Counted from the stretch's first letter, positions 7,355-15,824 are shown. The stretch: 37,298 nucleotides of DNA from Actinomycetes bacterium (GCA_025356335.1 JANXUF010000143.1:1-37298), one strand, 5' to 3'. Notes: generated by a model from the letters alone, not told the origin. Made by a program: numbers and translations.

Positions 7355-8614
7355 GTGCGTGGAACCAACGCGGTTGTCGTCGGTGGTGGCCCGAGCGGTC
7401 TGATCGCCGCCGAACATCTGGCATCCGCCGGGATCCAGGTCACCGTCATCGAACACATGGCGACTGCAGGACGCAAGCTGCTGATTGCCGGGCGTGGCGG
7501 ACTGAACCTGACGCACAGCGAGCCACTCGACGAACTCCTCGGGCGCTACCGCAATGCACCGGCGCAACTGCTCGAGGCGATTCGTTCGTTCACGCCAGCC
7601 GACCTCGTCGCATGGTGTGAAAGCCTCGATCAACCGACGTTCGTCGGCACGAGTGGCCGTATCTTTCCGACGGCTCTACGGGCCACCCCACTGCTGCGGG
7701 CATGGCTCGACCGACTCCACCGACTGGGCGTGCAATTCCGTCTCGGGCACCGGTGCGCCGGCGTCGACGGAGCGGGAGGAGTACTCGTGCACTCCGCAGA
7801 CGGCCTCGTCGCCATCGAGGCCGGCGTCACCGTCCTGGCGCTCGGCGGCGCGACGTGGCCACGAACAGGCTCCGACGGCGGCTGGGTCGAGTCGCTCGTG
7901 TCGGCGGGCCTCGTCGTCAACGATCTTCGCCCGGCGAACAGCGGATTCGGGGTTCCGTGGACGGAGCATTTTCGTCAGCGGTTCGCCTGGCAGCCGCTCA
8001 AGAACGTGCGTCTGACGTTCGGCTCGCGATCCGTTCGTGGCGAAGCGATGATCACCGACGCCGGCATCGAAGGTGGCGTCGTCTATGCGCTGAGTGCCGA
8101 ACTCCGAGAAGCGATCGACCGTGACGGCGTCGCCGAACTCGTGATCGACCTCCATCCGGACATGAGCGACGCACAGCTGCAAACCCGGCTGCAGTCGCGG
8201 CCAAGCGATTCGTCAGCAACGAGACGACGGCGGGCAGGGCTGTCGGCGGTTGCCATCGGGTTGCTCAACGAGACGGCGACGGGTGATGGCGGGGCCAAGT
8301 CGCTTCGTCTGCGGCTGACATCCGTTGCCCCGATGGCCAGGGCGATCTCGACGGCAGGCGGCATCGCCTGGACCGAGGTCGACGACTCCTTCATGCTGCG
8401 ACGATTGCCAGGGGTCTTCGTCGCCGGCGAGATGCTCGACTGGGAGGCACCGACAGGCGGCTACCTGCTGCAGGGATGTTTCAGTACCGGCGTTGCGGCC
8501 GCAGCTGGTGCCAAGCAATGGCTCGGAGACCATCGACAGGAGCCGGTGACAGATGAGCCCGGGACAGAGCAGCCCGGGACAGAGCAGCCCGGGACAGATC
8601 AGCCTGGCAGTTGA
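7355..8614 (+). CDS. TIGR03862/HI0933-like flavoprotein (BaiN/YhiN type)
   Basis: The 419-residue protein starts with the FAD-binding motif VVVGGGPSGLIAAEHLASAG and continues with RKLLIAGRGGLNLTH, SGRIFPTALRA, LALGGATWPRTGSDG and a C-terminal GEMLDWEAPTGGYLLQGCFSTG, all landmarks of the HI0933-like/TIGR03862 family. These flavoproteins are little characterised. The start is a GTG with no obvious Shine-Dalgarno, 56 bp after the HIT gene. The last 20 residues are a TEQPG repeat tail encoded by a 15-bp DNA repeat. The gene converges on glgC and overlaps its 3' end by 16 bp. Confidence 0.87.
   Translation: MRGTNAVVVGGGPSGLIAAEHLASAGIQVTVIEHMATAGRKLLIAGRGGLNLTHSEPLDELLGRYRNAPAQLLEAIRSFTPADLVAWCESLDQPTFVGTSGRIFPTALRATPLLRAWLDRLHRLGVQFRLGHRCAGVDGAGGVLVHSADGLVAIEAGVTVLALGGATWPRTGSDGGWVESLVSAGLVVNDLRPANSGFGVPWTEHFRQRFAWQPLKNVRLTFGSRSVRGEAMITDAGIEGGVVYALSAELREAIDRDGVAELVIDLHPDMSDAQLQTRLQSRPSDSSATRRRRAGLSAVAIGLLNETATGDGGAKSLRLRLTSVAPMARAISTAGGIAWTEVDDSFMLRRLPGVFVAGEMLDWEAPTGGYLLQGCFSTGVAAAAGAKQWLGDHRQEPVTDEPGTEQPGTEQPGTDQPGS
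8555..8610. repeat. 15-bp tandem repeat at the convergent gene junction
   Basis: Three near-identical 15-bp units (CAGCCCGGGACAGAG type, at 8555, 8570 and 8585) and a degenerate fourth encode the TEQPG tail of the flavoprotein. The array reaches into the stop region of glgC on the other strand. Confidence 0.9.
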
Positions 8615-9825
8615 TCCTTGGCGACGACTACGACACCCTTGTCGGAAATCGTGAATCGCTCGCGATCGTCGTCGGAGTTGATGCCGATCATTGCCCGTGC
8701 CGGCACGACGTTGTTCTTGTCGAGCACCGTGCGATGGATGCGTGCACCGGGTCCGATGATGACACCGGGGAAAAGGATCGACTCCGTGACCTCGGCACTC
8801 TCGTGAACGAAGACGCCTGAGCCGATCACCGAACCGTCGACGCGCCCGCCGGAGACGATCGCCCCCGGAGAGATCAGGCTGTTGGAGACGTGCGCCCCGA
8901 AGCCGTTCGGGCCGTATGCCAACTTGGCGGGGGGTAAGGAGAAATGCCCGCTGTACACCGGCCAGTCACGGTTGTGCAGGCTGAACAACGGCAACGGTGC
9001 CAGCAGATCCATGTTTGCTTCGAAGTAGGCGTCGAGCGTCCCGACATCTCGCCAGTAGCCGCGCTCGTGATCGTGTTGACCAGGGATCGTGTTCGTCGAG
9101 AAGTCGTAGAGATCTGCGAGGCCCGCTGACGTCAAGGCCGGGATGACGTCACCACCGACATCCTTGTGCCCGGCGGACTCCCGTCCGGGTGAGACGATGT
9201 CGATCAGCGCCTGCGTGTCGAAGACGTAATTGCCCATCGATGCCAGCGCACGGGTCGGGTCGCCCGGCATCTGCGGGGGGTCCGCCGGCTTCTCGTGGAA
9301 CTTGCGGATGCGGTTGCCTTCGCCGGCTTCGATCACCCCGAACTGCGTCGCCTCGTGGATCGGCACGGGGATCGCGGCGACGGTCACGGCGGCCGTCGAG
9401 TCTGCATGCTGCTCCACCATCTGGCGAGGGTCCATGTGATAGATGTGATCGGCGCCGAAGACGCAGACGTAGTCGGGGCGTTCGTCGGAGATCAGATTGA
9501 GGTTCTGATAGATCGCATCTGCAGACCCGGAGAACCATTGCGGCCCGCGCCGCATCTGCGCAGGGACGGGAGTCACGTAGTTGCCGAGCAGCGTCGAAAA
9601 TCGCCAAGTCTGGCTGATGTGCAGGTCGAGACTGTGGCTCTTGTACTGGGTCAGTACGACGATCTTGAGATAGCGGGCGTTGGCGAAGTTCGACAGAACG
9701 AAATCGATGATCCGATAGTTGCCGGCAAACGGCACGGCAGGCTTGGCTCGATCGGCGGTCAGCGGCAGCAGGCGACGACCTTCTCCGCCCGCTAGGACAA
9801 TGACGAGTACGCGAGGTTCGGCCAT
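8599..9825 (-). CDS. glgC: Glucose-1-phosphate adenylyltransferase
   Basis: The 408-residue protein has all ADP-glucose pyrophosphorylase landmarks: AGGEGRRLLPLT (12-23), RAKPAVPFAGNYRIIDF, GSADAIYQN (100-108), the catalytic FGADHIYHMD (123-132, D126), the glucose-1-phosphate loop FHEKP (176-180) and a C-terminal left-handed beta-helix. It makes ADP-glucose from ATP and glucose-1-phosphate for glycogen synthesis. It starts 10 bp after glgA, so the two form a glycogen operon transcribed leftwards. The C-terminus overlaps the convergent flavoprotein gene by 16 bp. Confidence 0.95.
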   Translation of the reverse strand: MAEPRVLVIVLAGGEGRRLLPLTADRAKPAVPFAGNYRIIDFVLSNFANARYLKIVVLTQYKSHSLDLHISQTWRFSTLLGNYVTPVPAQMRRGPQWFSGSADAIYQNLNLISDERPDYVCVFGADHIYHMDPRQMVEQHADSTAAVTVAAIPVPIHEATQFGVIEAGEGNRIRKFHEKPADPPQMPGDPTRALASMGNYVFDTQALIDIVSPGRESAGHKDVGGDVIPALTSAGLADLYDFSTNTIPGQHDHERGYWRDVGTLDAYFEANMDLLAPLPLFSLHNRDWPVYSGHFSLPPAKLAYGPNGFGAHVSNSLISPGAIVSGGRVDGSVIGSGVFVHESAEVTESILFPGVIIGPGARIHRTVLDKNNVVPARAMIGINSDDDRERFTISDKGVVVVAKDQLPG

Positions 9826-9835
9826 GGCCTGGAAG

Positions 9836-11242
9836 CTAACGCGTCGCTGTGCGTGACGTCGACACCGCTCGGTACAACTCGAGATGTTCGTGCGCCGGGC
9901 GGCGCCACGACCAGTCTGCCGTCATTCCCGCACGCATCGCCGGTGCTCGACGTTGCCCGTCAGCGATGACTGCGGCGCCGCGACGCACTGCGTCGAGGAC
10001 CCCTGCGGAGTCGACTGTCGAGGTGACGATCCCGGTTCCACCCTCGGGGTGGGCGTCGATATCGACGACCGTGTCGTGCAGTCCACCGACGTCGGTGACG
10101 ACTGGCAGGGTGCCGTAGCGCATCGCCTGCATCTGCGCCAGACCGCATGGTTCGAACCGACTCGGCATGAGAAAGAGATCACCGGCGGCTGTCAGCTGAT
10201 GGGCAAGCCGTTCGTCGTATCCGTGACGAAAAACCATCCGCTCGGGATACAGGGTGGCCGCCTCCCGCAACGCGTCGACCAACTGCCGGTCGCCATCGCC
10301 GAGCACGACGAGCTGCGCGTCGATGGCGTCCAATTCGTCCAACAACGGCACGACGAGATCGACCCCTTTCTGCTCCACGAGCCGGGTCACCATCACCAGC
10401 AGCGGACCGGCATTGGCACGCAACCCGAATGCTGCTTGTAGCACTGCTCTGCCTTCCGCCTTCCCCGAGAGGTGATCCGGATCGAAGGTGTGACTCAGAT
10501 GCGGATCGATCGCCGGGTTCCAGGCGACGTCGTCGATCCCGTTGAGAATCCCATGGAGCGCGGTCCCCCGCGCTCTCAGCAGACCGTCGAGACCGAAGCC
10601 GCCCTCTGGCGTCGTGATCTCCCTGGCGTATGTCGGACTCACGGCGATGATCGCGTCTGCCAACCGAACCCCGCCGGCGAGCGGGTTGACATCGCCGTGC
10701 TGCACGAAGGCCTCTCGGAAATGGGGCATCGCGAACACCCAGCCGGCATCACAGCGACCCTGATAGCCGAGCGTGTGCACCGTCAACACCGTCGCCGGAC
10801 GCGGATAGACGAATGCCAACGCTGCTGCCGTGTGCCAGTCGTTGAGGTGCAGGACATCCGGATGCGTGAGATCGCAAAGGGCGGCGATCGCCGCCGAGAA
10901 TCGCATGAACCGCTCGTCGTTGTCGTGCCAGCCGGTTCCGTCCGGCTGGAGGTACGGATGGCTGCGTTCGATCCCTGGCACGTGGACGAGTGTGATCGCG
11001 CCGACGCCGTCGAGAACGCCTCGTCTGGCGACGGCCGGTGATGCCCAATCCGGCACGTCGAGTTCGACCACCCGTTCGTCTGCCAACGCAACACCGCTGT
11101 AGTCCGGTAACGCCACCTCGACGTCGACACCCTCGTCCCTGAGCGCATGGACGAGCCCTGCTGCCGCAGCCGCGAGACCGCCGACCCTGGCGATCGGCGC
11201 AAGCTCTGCAGTAGCGAAGAGAACCTTCAACGGTGCAATCAT
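9836..11242 (-). CDS. glgA: Glycogen synthase (GT5), GlgA-like
   Basis: The 468-residue protein has the GT5 N-terminal Rossmann domain (KVLFATAELAPIARVGGL, 6-23), HLNDWHTA (132-139), LNGID in the middle, and the C-terminal domain with RLVEQKGVDLV, FEPCGLAQMQAMRYGTLPVV and GGLHDTV. It should extend alpha-1,4-glucan from ADP-glucose supplied by the adjacent GlgC. The canonical KTGGL loop that contacts ADP-glucose is RVGGL here (residues 19-23), an unusual lysine-to-arginine change. The ATG at 11242 is chosen because the fold begins there and TACTAT lies 7 nt upstream; longer in-frame extensions have no family similarity. Confidence 0.88.
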   Translation of the reverse strand: MIAPLKVLFATAELAPIARVGGLAAAAAGLVHALRDEGVDVEVALPDYSGVALADERVVELDVPDWASPAVARRGVLDGVGAITLVHVPGIERSHPYLQPDGTGWHDNDERFMRFSAAIAALCDLTHPDVLHLNDWHTAAALAFVYPRPATVLTVHTLGYQGRCDAGWVFAMPHFREAFVQHGDVNPLAGGVRLADAIIAVSPTYAREITTPEGGFGLDGLLRARGTALHGILNGIDDVAWNPAIDPHLSHTFDPDHLSGKAEGRAVLQAAFGLRANAGPLLVMVTRLVEQKGVDLVVPLLDELDAIDAQLVVLGDGDRQLVDALREAATLYPERMVFRHGYDERLAHQLTAAGDLFLMPSRFEPCGLAQMQAMRYGTLPVVTDVGGLHDTVVDIDAHPEGGTGIVTSTVDSAGVLDAVRRGAAVIADGQRRAPAMRAGMTADWSWRRPAHEHLELYRAVSTSRTATR

Positions 11243-11249
11243 CGCCGTG

Positions 11250-11255
11250 ATAGTA
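11250..11255 (-). promoter_or_regulatory. Putative leaderless -10 box of the glgA-glgC operon
   Basis: TACTAT on the minus strand stands exactly 7 nt before the glgA ATG and no Shine-Dalgarno is present. Confidence 0.5.
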
Positions 11256-11325
11256 CGCCAGCGACCGCCAGAAAAAAACATGCCGATCACCCGGGCAGCC
11301 GTCGTCGACGGACTGTCGGGAGCCG

Positions 11326-12114
11326 TCAATCGAAGAGCGTCCGGCTGCTGTCCGACGGCAGTGAAGCCGGCGACGTCGAGGTCGTAGCCGAGACCGGAAC
11401 ACGAACCGCTGCGAGCAATTCCACCCCGTTGTTGGAGACCTTGTTGACGGCCGTCGACACGGGATGCACCGTCAACAGGCCGTTCGGAGCAGGCACGAGG
11501 AACGACGAGAGGGTTTCGACATCGGTGTTGAGCGGATCGAGCCACGTCTCCCAGAGCGACGCCGGAAGGATCACGGGCATACGGTCATGGACTGCGGACA
11601 TCGTGTCGTTGGCCGAGGTCGTGATCACTGTCGCCGAATGCAGCCACGGAGCGTCCGCGCCCATGGTCTTGTCCCGCCACGGAGACCACAACCCGGCAAC
11701 AGCGAGCAGTTCGCCGTCGAGTCGATGGATGAACATCGGCTGCTTCACCGGCTTGTTCGTGGATGACAGCGCGACGTCCGCGCCGGTTCGGGTCTGCCAT
11801 TCATAGAAGCCGTCCATCGGAATGATGCAACGTTTGTTCCTCAGCAGCGGTTTGAACGCCCCCTTTTCGGCCAGCGTCTCCGACCGCGCGTTGATCATCT
11901 TCGAGCCGATCCTCGCGTCCTTTGCCCACGACGGGACGAGCCCCCATCGGAACACCTCGACCCGACGAGAACCGTCAGCACCGATGACCACGGCGTAGAT
12001 GTCGTTCGTCGGCGCCACGTTGAAGTTCTGCTCGAGGACTGTCTCCGGTGCATCTGCGCCGAAGTAGGCACCGATCTGTTCCGGCGTGCTCGAGGAGACG
12101 AAGCGTCCGCACAT
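11326..12114 (-). CDS. SOS response-associated peptidase (SRAP / HMCES / YedK family)
   Basis: The 262-residue protein has the SRAP active site: Cys2 directly after the start Met (MCGRF), N37 in NVAPTN, N75-R77 (INARSET), E105 (GFYEW) and H176 (VHDRMPVIL). The family forms a thiazolidine crosslink between Cys2 and abasic sites in single-stranded DNA and so shields them. After Met removal the cysteine becomes the N-terminus. TAAGGT 7 nt upstream of the ATG implies a leaderless transcript. It lies upstream of glgA on the same strand, but the 83-bp gap holding the glgA promoter argues for separate transcription. Confidence 0.93.
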   Translation of the reverse strand: MCGRFVSSSTPEQIGAYFGADAPETVLEQNFNVAPTNDIYAVVIGADGSRRVEVFRWGLVPSWAKDARIGSKMINARSETLAEKGAFKPLLRNKRCIIPMDGFYEWQTRTGADVALSSTNKPVKQPMFIHRLDGELLAVAGLWSPWRDKTMGADAPWLHSATVITTSANDTMSAVHDRMPVILPASLWETWLDPLNTDVETLSSFLVPAPNGLLTVHPVSTAVNKVSNNGVELLAAVRVPVSATTSTSPASLPSDSSRTLFD

Positions 12115-12121
12115 CCGATCG

Positions 12122-12127
12122 ACCTTA
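12122..12127 (-). promoter_or_regulatory. Putative leaderless -10 box of the SRAP gene
   Basis: TAAGGT on the minus strand is followed by 7 nt and the ATG. It sits in the 50-bp divergent gap with the universal stress gene. Confidence 0.45.
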
Positions 12128-12164
12128 GCGTTTGCGGTGCAACCCGATCGGGTACGTCCCTGGC

Positions 12165-12671
12165 ATGACCAACATCCTCATCGCCGTCGACGAGTCCGAA
12201 GAGGCTGTCTTCGCAGTCGAATCGGCGCACAAGCTGTTCGGCGACGACGCCCACTACTTCGTCGTCAACGTGAGCGCGGGACTGTCGTCGGCGCCGTTTT
12301 CCGATGGATACGTGTATCCGATCGTGCCGCCGTACACCGGCACCGGAATGATGGGGGTGCAGCCGATACCTGCGCCGGGATCGCTGTCCAAATCATCCAC
12401 AACAGCGACCGAGAGCAACGTGCAGGTCGCCAAACGGGAAGCGGACGACATCGCCGCTGGGGTCGCAGGAAAGGCATCGCTGGCGACGGCTGAAACGATT
12501 GGCGAGGTTGGCGATCCTGCCGACGCGATCATCGAGGCGGCGCGGTTGCACGGGATCGACGTGATCGTCGTCGGATCGCACGAACGCAGCTGGTTCAGTC
12601 GGCTGGTCTCGGGATCGGTCAGCACCCAGGTCGTCAAGCAGTCGACGATCCCGGTGCTCGTCATCAAATAG
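12165..12671 (+). CDS. Universal stress protein (UspA family)
   Basis: The 168-residue single-domain Usp starts NILIAVDESEEAVFAVESA and ends with the nucleotide-binding pattern IDVIVVGSHERSWFSRLVSGSVSTQVV (split here only by name: GSH near 137, GSVS near 151) and the terminal strand IPVLVIK. The usual second glycine of the G-x2-G motif is not conserved, as in some actinobacterial members, so ATP binding is uncertain. A roughly 40-residue Pro/Ser/Thr-rich loop follows the first strand. The ATG at 12165 fits the family start better than one 33 bp upstream. It is divergent from the SRAP gene. Confidence 0.87.
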   Translation: MTNILIAVDESEEAVFAVESAHKLFGDDAHYFVVNVSAGLSSAPFSDGYVYPIVPPYTGTGMMGVQPIPAPGSLSKSSTTATESNVQVAKREADDIAAGVAGKASLATAETIGEVGDPADAIIEAARLHGIDVIVVGSHERSWFSRLVSGSVSTQVVKQSTIPVLVIK

Positions 12672-12715
12672 CGCCCCAGCGCATCGACCAGCGTCGAGGC
12701 GTCCGTTGCCTGTGC

Positions 12716-13246
12716 TCAGACCGTGGAGTAGCTCTGCCGGTGGATCAGATCGAGGCGATCGAGCGTGCTCCGCACATCGTCGATCGGCACATCGAGGATG
12801 AGTGCGAGCGCTCGGCGATCGTCGCCGCGGACGGTCAGTATTCTGCCGTTGTAGTCCTGTCGCTCGACTTCCACCATGCGGAAGAACCGTTGAAGCTTGT
12901 CGGCCGGCCCGATCTCCAGCGCGCCGAGTTTGATGACGTCGATGACGATCGCCGAACCGTCGATCTCGACCGCACGGTCGTCGGTGACGGGTTCGCGCGG
13001 GAGCAACTGATCGATGGGGACGAGATAGAAACGAGCGAGTCGCTCCAGACGAGGAACAGAAATCGCCCGTTCGCCACGCTCGTAAGCACCGAGCACCGAC
13101 GCCTTGAACTCTGCTCCCGAGTTCGCCTCGACGTCCTGCAGGGTCAGGCGCTTCTGGCGGCGGATATCGCGGAGCCGCCCGCCGATGCGCCGGTTGTACT
13201 CGGCACCCGGCGCACCGTCGTCTTCATCATCGGTGTTCATCATCAC
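12716..13246 (-). CDS. BldD-like XRE-family regulator with c-di-GMP signature
   Basis: The protein of about 176 residues has an N-terminal XRE helix-turn-helix (about 19-80: LTLQDVEANSG, LGAYERGERAISVPRLERLA) and a C-terminal domain matching BldD. BldD's cyclic-di-GMP signature is RGD-x8-RQDD; here R129-Q-D131, eight residues, then R140-G-D142-D143, so the charged ligand residues keep their exact spacing while G and Q are exchanged. It is therefore likely a c-di-GMP-responsive dimeric repressor. The start is GTG 13246 (GAGGA 6 nt upstream); ATGs at 13243 and 13240 are alternatives. A CTGTGC-N7-GCACAG palindrome upstream may be an autoregulatory operator. Confidence 0.85.
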   Translation of the reverse strand: MMMNTDDEDDGAPGAEYNRRIGGRLRDIRRQKRLTLQDVEANSGAEFKASVLGAYERGERAISVPRLERLARFYLVPIDQLLPREPVTDDRAVEIDGSAIVIDVIKLGALEIGPADKLQRFFRMVEVERQDYNGRILTVRGDDRRALALILDVPIDDVRSTLDRLDLIHRQSYSTV

Positions 13247-13283
13247 TCGCCATCCTCACTACTGACAACCGCCGCCAGCGCTG

Positions 13284-13302
13284 CTGTGCGAGCTTAGCAC
13301 AG
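13284..13302. promoter_or_regulatory. Palindromic operator candidate upstream of the BldD-like gene
   Basis: CTGTGC (13284-13289) and GCACAG (13297-13302) form a perfect 6-bp inverted repeat with a 7-bp spacer. It overlaps a possible promoter read on the minus strand (TTGTGA, 17 bp, TGCTAA), which would place it across the -10 region, as expected for a repressor site. The binding protein is not identified; autoregulation is an inference. Confidence 0.45.
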
Positions 13303-13338
13303 TGCGTGGCGGAGCCTCACAATTCGATCGAAATGCCA

Positions 13339-14463
13339 CTATCTGCGAGGATGCTCGCTGAGGAACGTCCAGATCGCCACGCTCGAATCGAGACCTTGAT
13401 ATGGGGTACTCGAACCCCCACCGGGAACGGGAGGGTGCCCCATCCAGGCGTGAGGTGCTCCGGCGACTTTGATGAATTCGACTGCGGTTCCAGCGGCGCA
13501 CGGGTGCCAGAGGCTCAGCGACAGGTCGGCATTTGCGGCGTCGATCGTGTCGACCGGTGAGGTGCCGCACCCGTCTGCGGTGGCGATCGCATGCACGCCA
13601 TCGAGTGGAGGATTGAAAGCAAATCCCGAAACGCCGTTCTGCCCGACGCCGCCTCCGATCGGGATGTTCTGGTCTGCGCTGCCGTGGATATGCAGCAGCG
13701 AGACAGGTTGTGCCGGCGCGCACGGGGCGAATTCGAGCGACGTCGACTGCACACCGATCGCTGCAAAGACGTTCGCGAGCTGACACGCCAGCCGGTAGGC
13801 GAGAATTCCCCCATTCGAGTGGCCGGCAGCGAAGATGCGATGCGGATCGATGCGATAGGCCTGCTGCAGGCCGACAACGAGTCGGGCGATGAAGGCGACG
13901 TCGTCGACGTCGGTCCTCGACGCCACTCCGCAGCAGGAACCCCCGTTCCATGTACGGTTCAAAGCCCCGTTCGGCCCGGTGCCGACACCGTCCGGGTAGA
14001 CGACGAGGAAGTTGTTCGCTTCGGCGATGCCGTCGAATCCGCTCGTCCGCTCGAACTGCTTTCCATTCCCAAGGCCTCCATGCAGGGCGACGAGCAATGG
14101 CAACGTTGCCGTGATCGCCCCTGACTGCACGCCGGACGGCACGTAGAGGTGGTACGTGCGCACCCGACCGTCCGCCGTCTGTATCGAGGCATCGACGACA
14201 GCAGATTTCGGCGGCACGGCGGGTTGCACGGCGGTTACCGCTGTTGACGGCTCGGACCTCCCGGCGCTGTCGGACGTCGACACAGCCACCGACGTCGACA
14301 CAGCAGCAGACGTCGACACAGCAGCAGACATCGACACAGTCACCGAGGGAGCGGACGTTGCCGGCGTTGCGGTGAGCGCACCGTTGGCGCTGCAACTGCT
14401 GGCGACGATGCCGAACACGATCAACAACGACGACGACGTGACGACGGCGCGCAGGTTCATCAT
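13339..14463 (-). CDS. Secreted CE1/PHB-depolymerase-type esterase, probable lipoprotein (LpqC-like)
   Basis: The 374-residue protein has an N-terminal hydrophobic signal followed by C24 in a loose lipobox (VASSC), then a low-complexity Ser/Thr/Ala/Val linker with AAVSTS repeats. The hydrolase domain contains LLVALHGGLG (HGG 128-130, oxyanion), the nucleophile elbow AAGHSNGG (S216), and a late GAPHAWMGH carrying the likely catalytic His. The family includes feruloyl/acetyl-xylan esterases and poly-3-hydroxybutyrate depolymerases; the substrate is unknown. I use the ATG at 14463 (14460 is equivalent); a TTG nine codons upstream exists. The linker DNA (about 14270-14345) is itself repetitive. 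It is 92 bp upstream of the BldD-like gene on the same strand. Confidence 0.83.
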   Translation of the reverse strand: MMNLRAVVTSSSLLIVFGIVASSCSANGALTATPATSAPSVTVSMSAAVSTSAAVSTSVAVSTSDSAGRSEPSTAVTAVQPAVPPKSAVVDASIQTADGRVRTYHLYVPSGVQSGAITATLPLLVALHGGLGNGKQFERTSGFDGIAEANNFLVVYPDGVGTGPNGALNRTWNGGSCCGVASRTDVDDVAFIARLVVGLQQAYRIDPHRIFAAGHSNGGILAYRLACQLANVFAAIGVQSTSLEFAPCAPAQPVSLLHIHGSADQNIPIGGGVGQNGVSGFAFNPPLDGVHAIATADGCGTSPVDTIDAANADLSLSLWHPCAAGTAVEFIKVAGAPHAWMGHPPVPGGGSSTPYQGLDSSVAIWTFLSEHPRR

Positions 14464-14600
14464 CCGATCGTCGCAGGCGAGTGTGAGCAATCCGTGAACG
14501 GTTGTCCTGTGCGTTGCGAGACGGAGGCACCGCCGAGCATCGGCTACCGTGACGACGTTGGGGTGCCGGCGACAGCCTCCGGCAAGGAAGGAAGTCGGCG

Positions 14601-15824
14601 ATGGGATTGTTCAAGCGGCGAGATCACCAGGCTCCGAATGAACAACAGCCTCCTCAGCCGGCTACGCCGCCGCCACCACCGACCGGCGCGCAAGGTATCG
14701 ATCTCGAAGCACTCGTGCGCCAGGCGCAAGAACTCTCGACGACTTTCCGCCGGCAGGGGGCCACGGATGCAGGAGTTCGTGATCTCACCGAGTTCGCACG
14801 TCACGCTCAAGCCCAAGCGATGGCGCAGATGGCGGCCACGCAACAGGCGCAGACCAGCGGCGGAGGCATCGGAGCGGTGATGGCGGCGCTCGGCATGCAG
14901 TACAGCAGCGACTACGTGAAACGCGTCGAATGTCCCTCGTGCGGCGGGCCGAAACGATTGCCGTCGCCATCGGCCTATATCTATTGCGACTACTGCGGAG
15001 CGCTCGCTGACTACGACTTCCGTCGGGCCTGTGAGGACTCGAACTCGGCGCTGCCCGGCCCGCAGTACATGCAACTCGTCAATGGGTCCCAACCGGAACT
15101 CAACGCCGCGAAGGCCGCTGGCGACGTCGACCAGTACCGTGCCGTCCAGCAGCGGATCTTCGATGCCTACGTGACCTACTGCCCGAAGGCCTGCAGCCAC
15201 CGGATCGGTGATCCGGCCTACCGGACCCAACTGGTGCGCTACATGGCGGAGTCGTCGGTCGTCAACGATTTCGACCCGGAGTACGCCGCGCTGATGAACG
15301 AGATGCGGTCCGCCGTCGGGGCGATGCAGTGGACGGGTGGTCTGATGGCGAGGCGGACCGGCGGTGCATCGTTCCGCGCCCTCGTCGACATCTGCGAGCG
15401 TCAGCTGGTACGGACCGGACAGATCGCCGCCGCAACCGGCCTTGCTGAACTCGATCCCGATCAGACGGCACCGGTCGTTCGCAACCGGATGTATCACTCG
15501 CTCTTCGCCCAGGGCTGGCTTCCGATGCTGGAGACGGACGACGCCACCTGGCTGATTTCCGAGTTCGAACTGGCAGGCGAGTACACGAAAATCGAGCCCC
15601 CTGCAAACGGTGAAACCCGCAACTGCGGTGGGTGCGGCGGCAACCTCGTCGCGTTGGCAGGGGCGACCGTTGTGGTCTGCGATCATTGTGGGCGCTCGAT
15701 CGACGTTGCTGGTGCACAATGCCCCTGCGGGGGATGCGGGGCACACTTGTCGTTCCCGCGCAGCGTCAATCGCCTCCCGTGTCCATACTGCCAGACCGCC
15801 ACAGAGCGCATCGGCTGGACGTAA
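14601..15824 (+). CDS. Multi-zinc-ribbon protein of unknown function
   Basis: I do not recognise a named family. The 407-residue protein has a Pro/Gln-rich start (residues 10-30), a helical region rich in Ala/Gln (33-85), and three cysteine modules: C111-x2-C114 with C129-x2-C132; C342-x2-C345 with C360-x2-C363; and C374-x-C376-x2-C379 with C394-x2-C397, each resembling a zinc ribbon. The middle (140-335) is helical and Tyr/Met-rich. No signal peptide or membrane segment is visible, so it is probably cytoplasmic. AAGGAAGGA 8 nt upstream fixes the start. A structural or protein-interaction role is more likely than an enzymatic one, but this is inference. Confidence 0.8.
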   Translation: MGLFKRRDHQAPNEQQPPQPATPPPPPTGAQGIDLEALVRQAQELSTTFRRQGATDAGVRDLTEFARHAQAQAMAQMAATQQAQTSGGGIGAVMAALGMQYSSDYVKRVECPSCGGPKRLPSPSAYIYCDYCGALADYDFRRACEDSNSALPGPQYMQLVNGSQPELNAAKAAGDVDQYRAVQQRIFDAYVTYCPKACSHRIGDPAYRTQLVRYMAESSVVNDFDPEYAALMNEMRSAVGAMQWTGGLMARRTGGASFRALVDICERQLVRTGQIAAATGLAELDPDQTAPVVRNRMYHSLFAQGWLPMLETDDATWLISEFELAGEYTKIEPPANGETRNCGGCGGNLVALAGATVVVCDHCGRSIDVAGAQCPCGGCGAHLSFPRSVNRLPCPYCQTATERIGWT

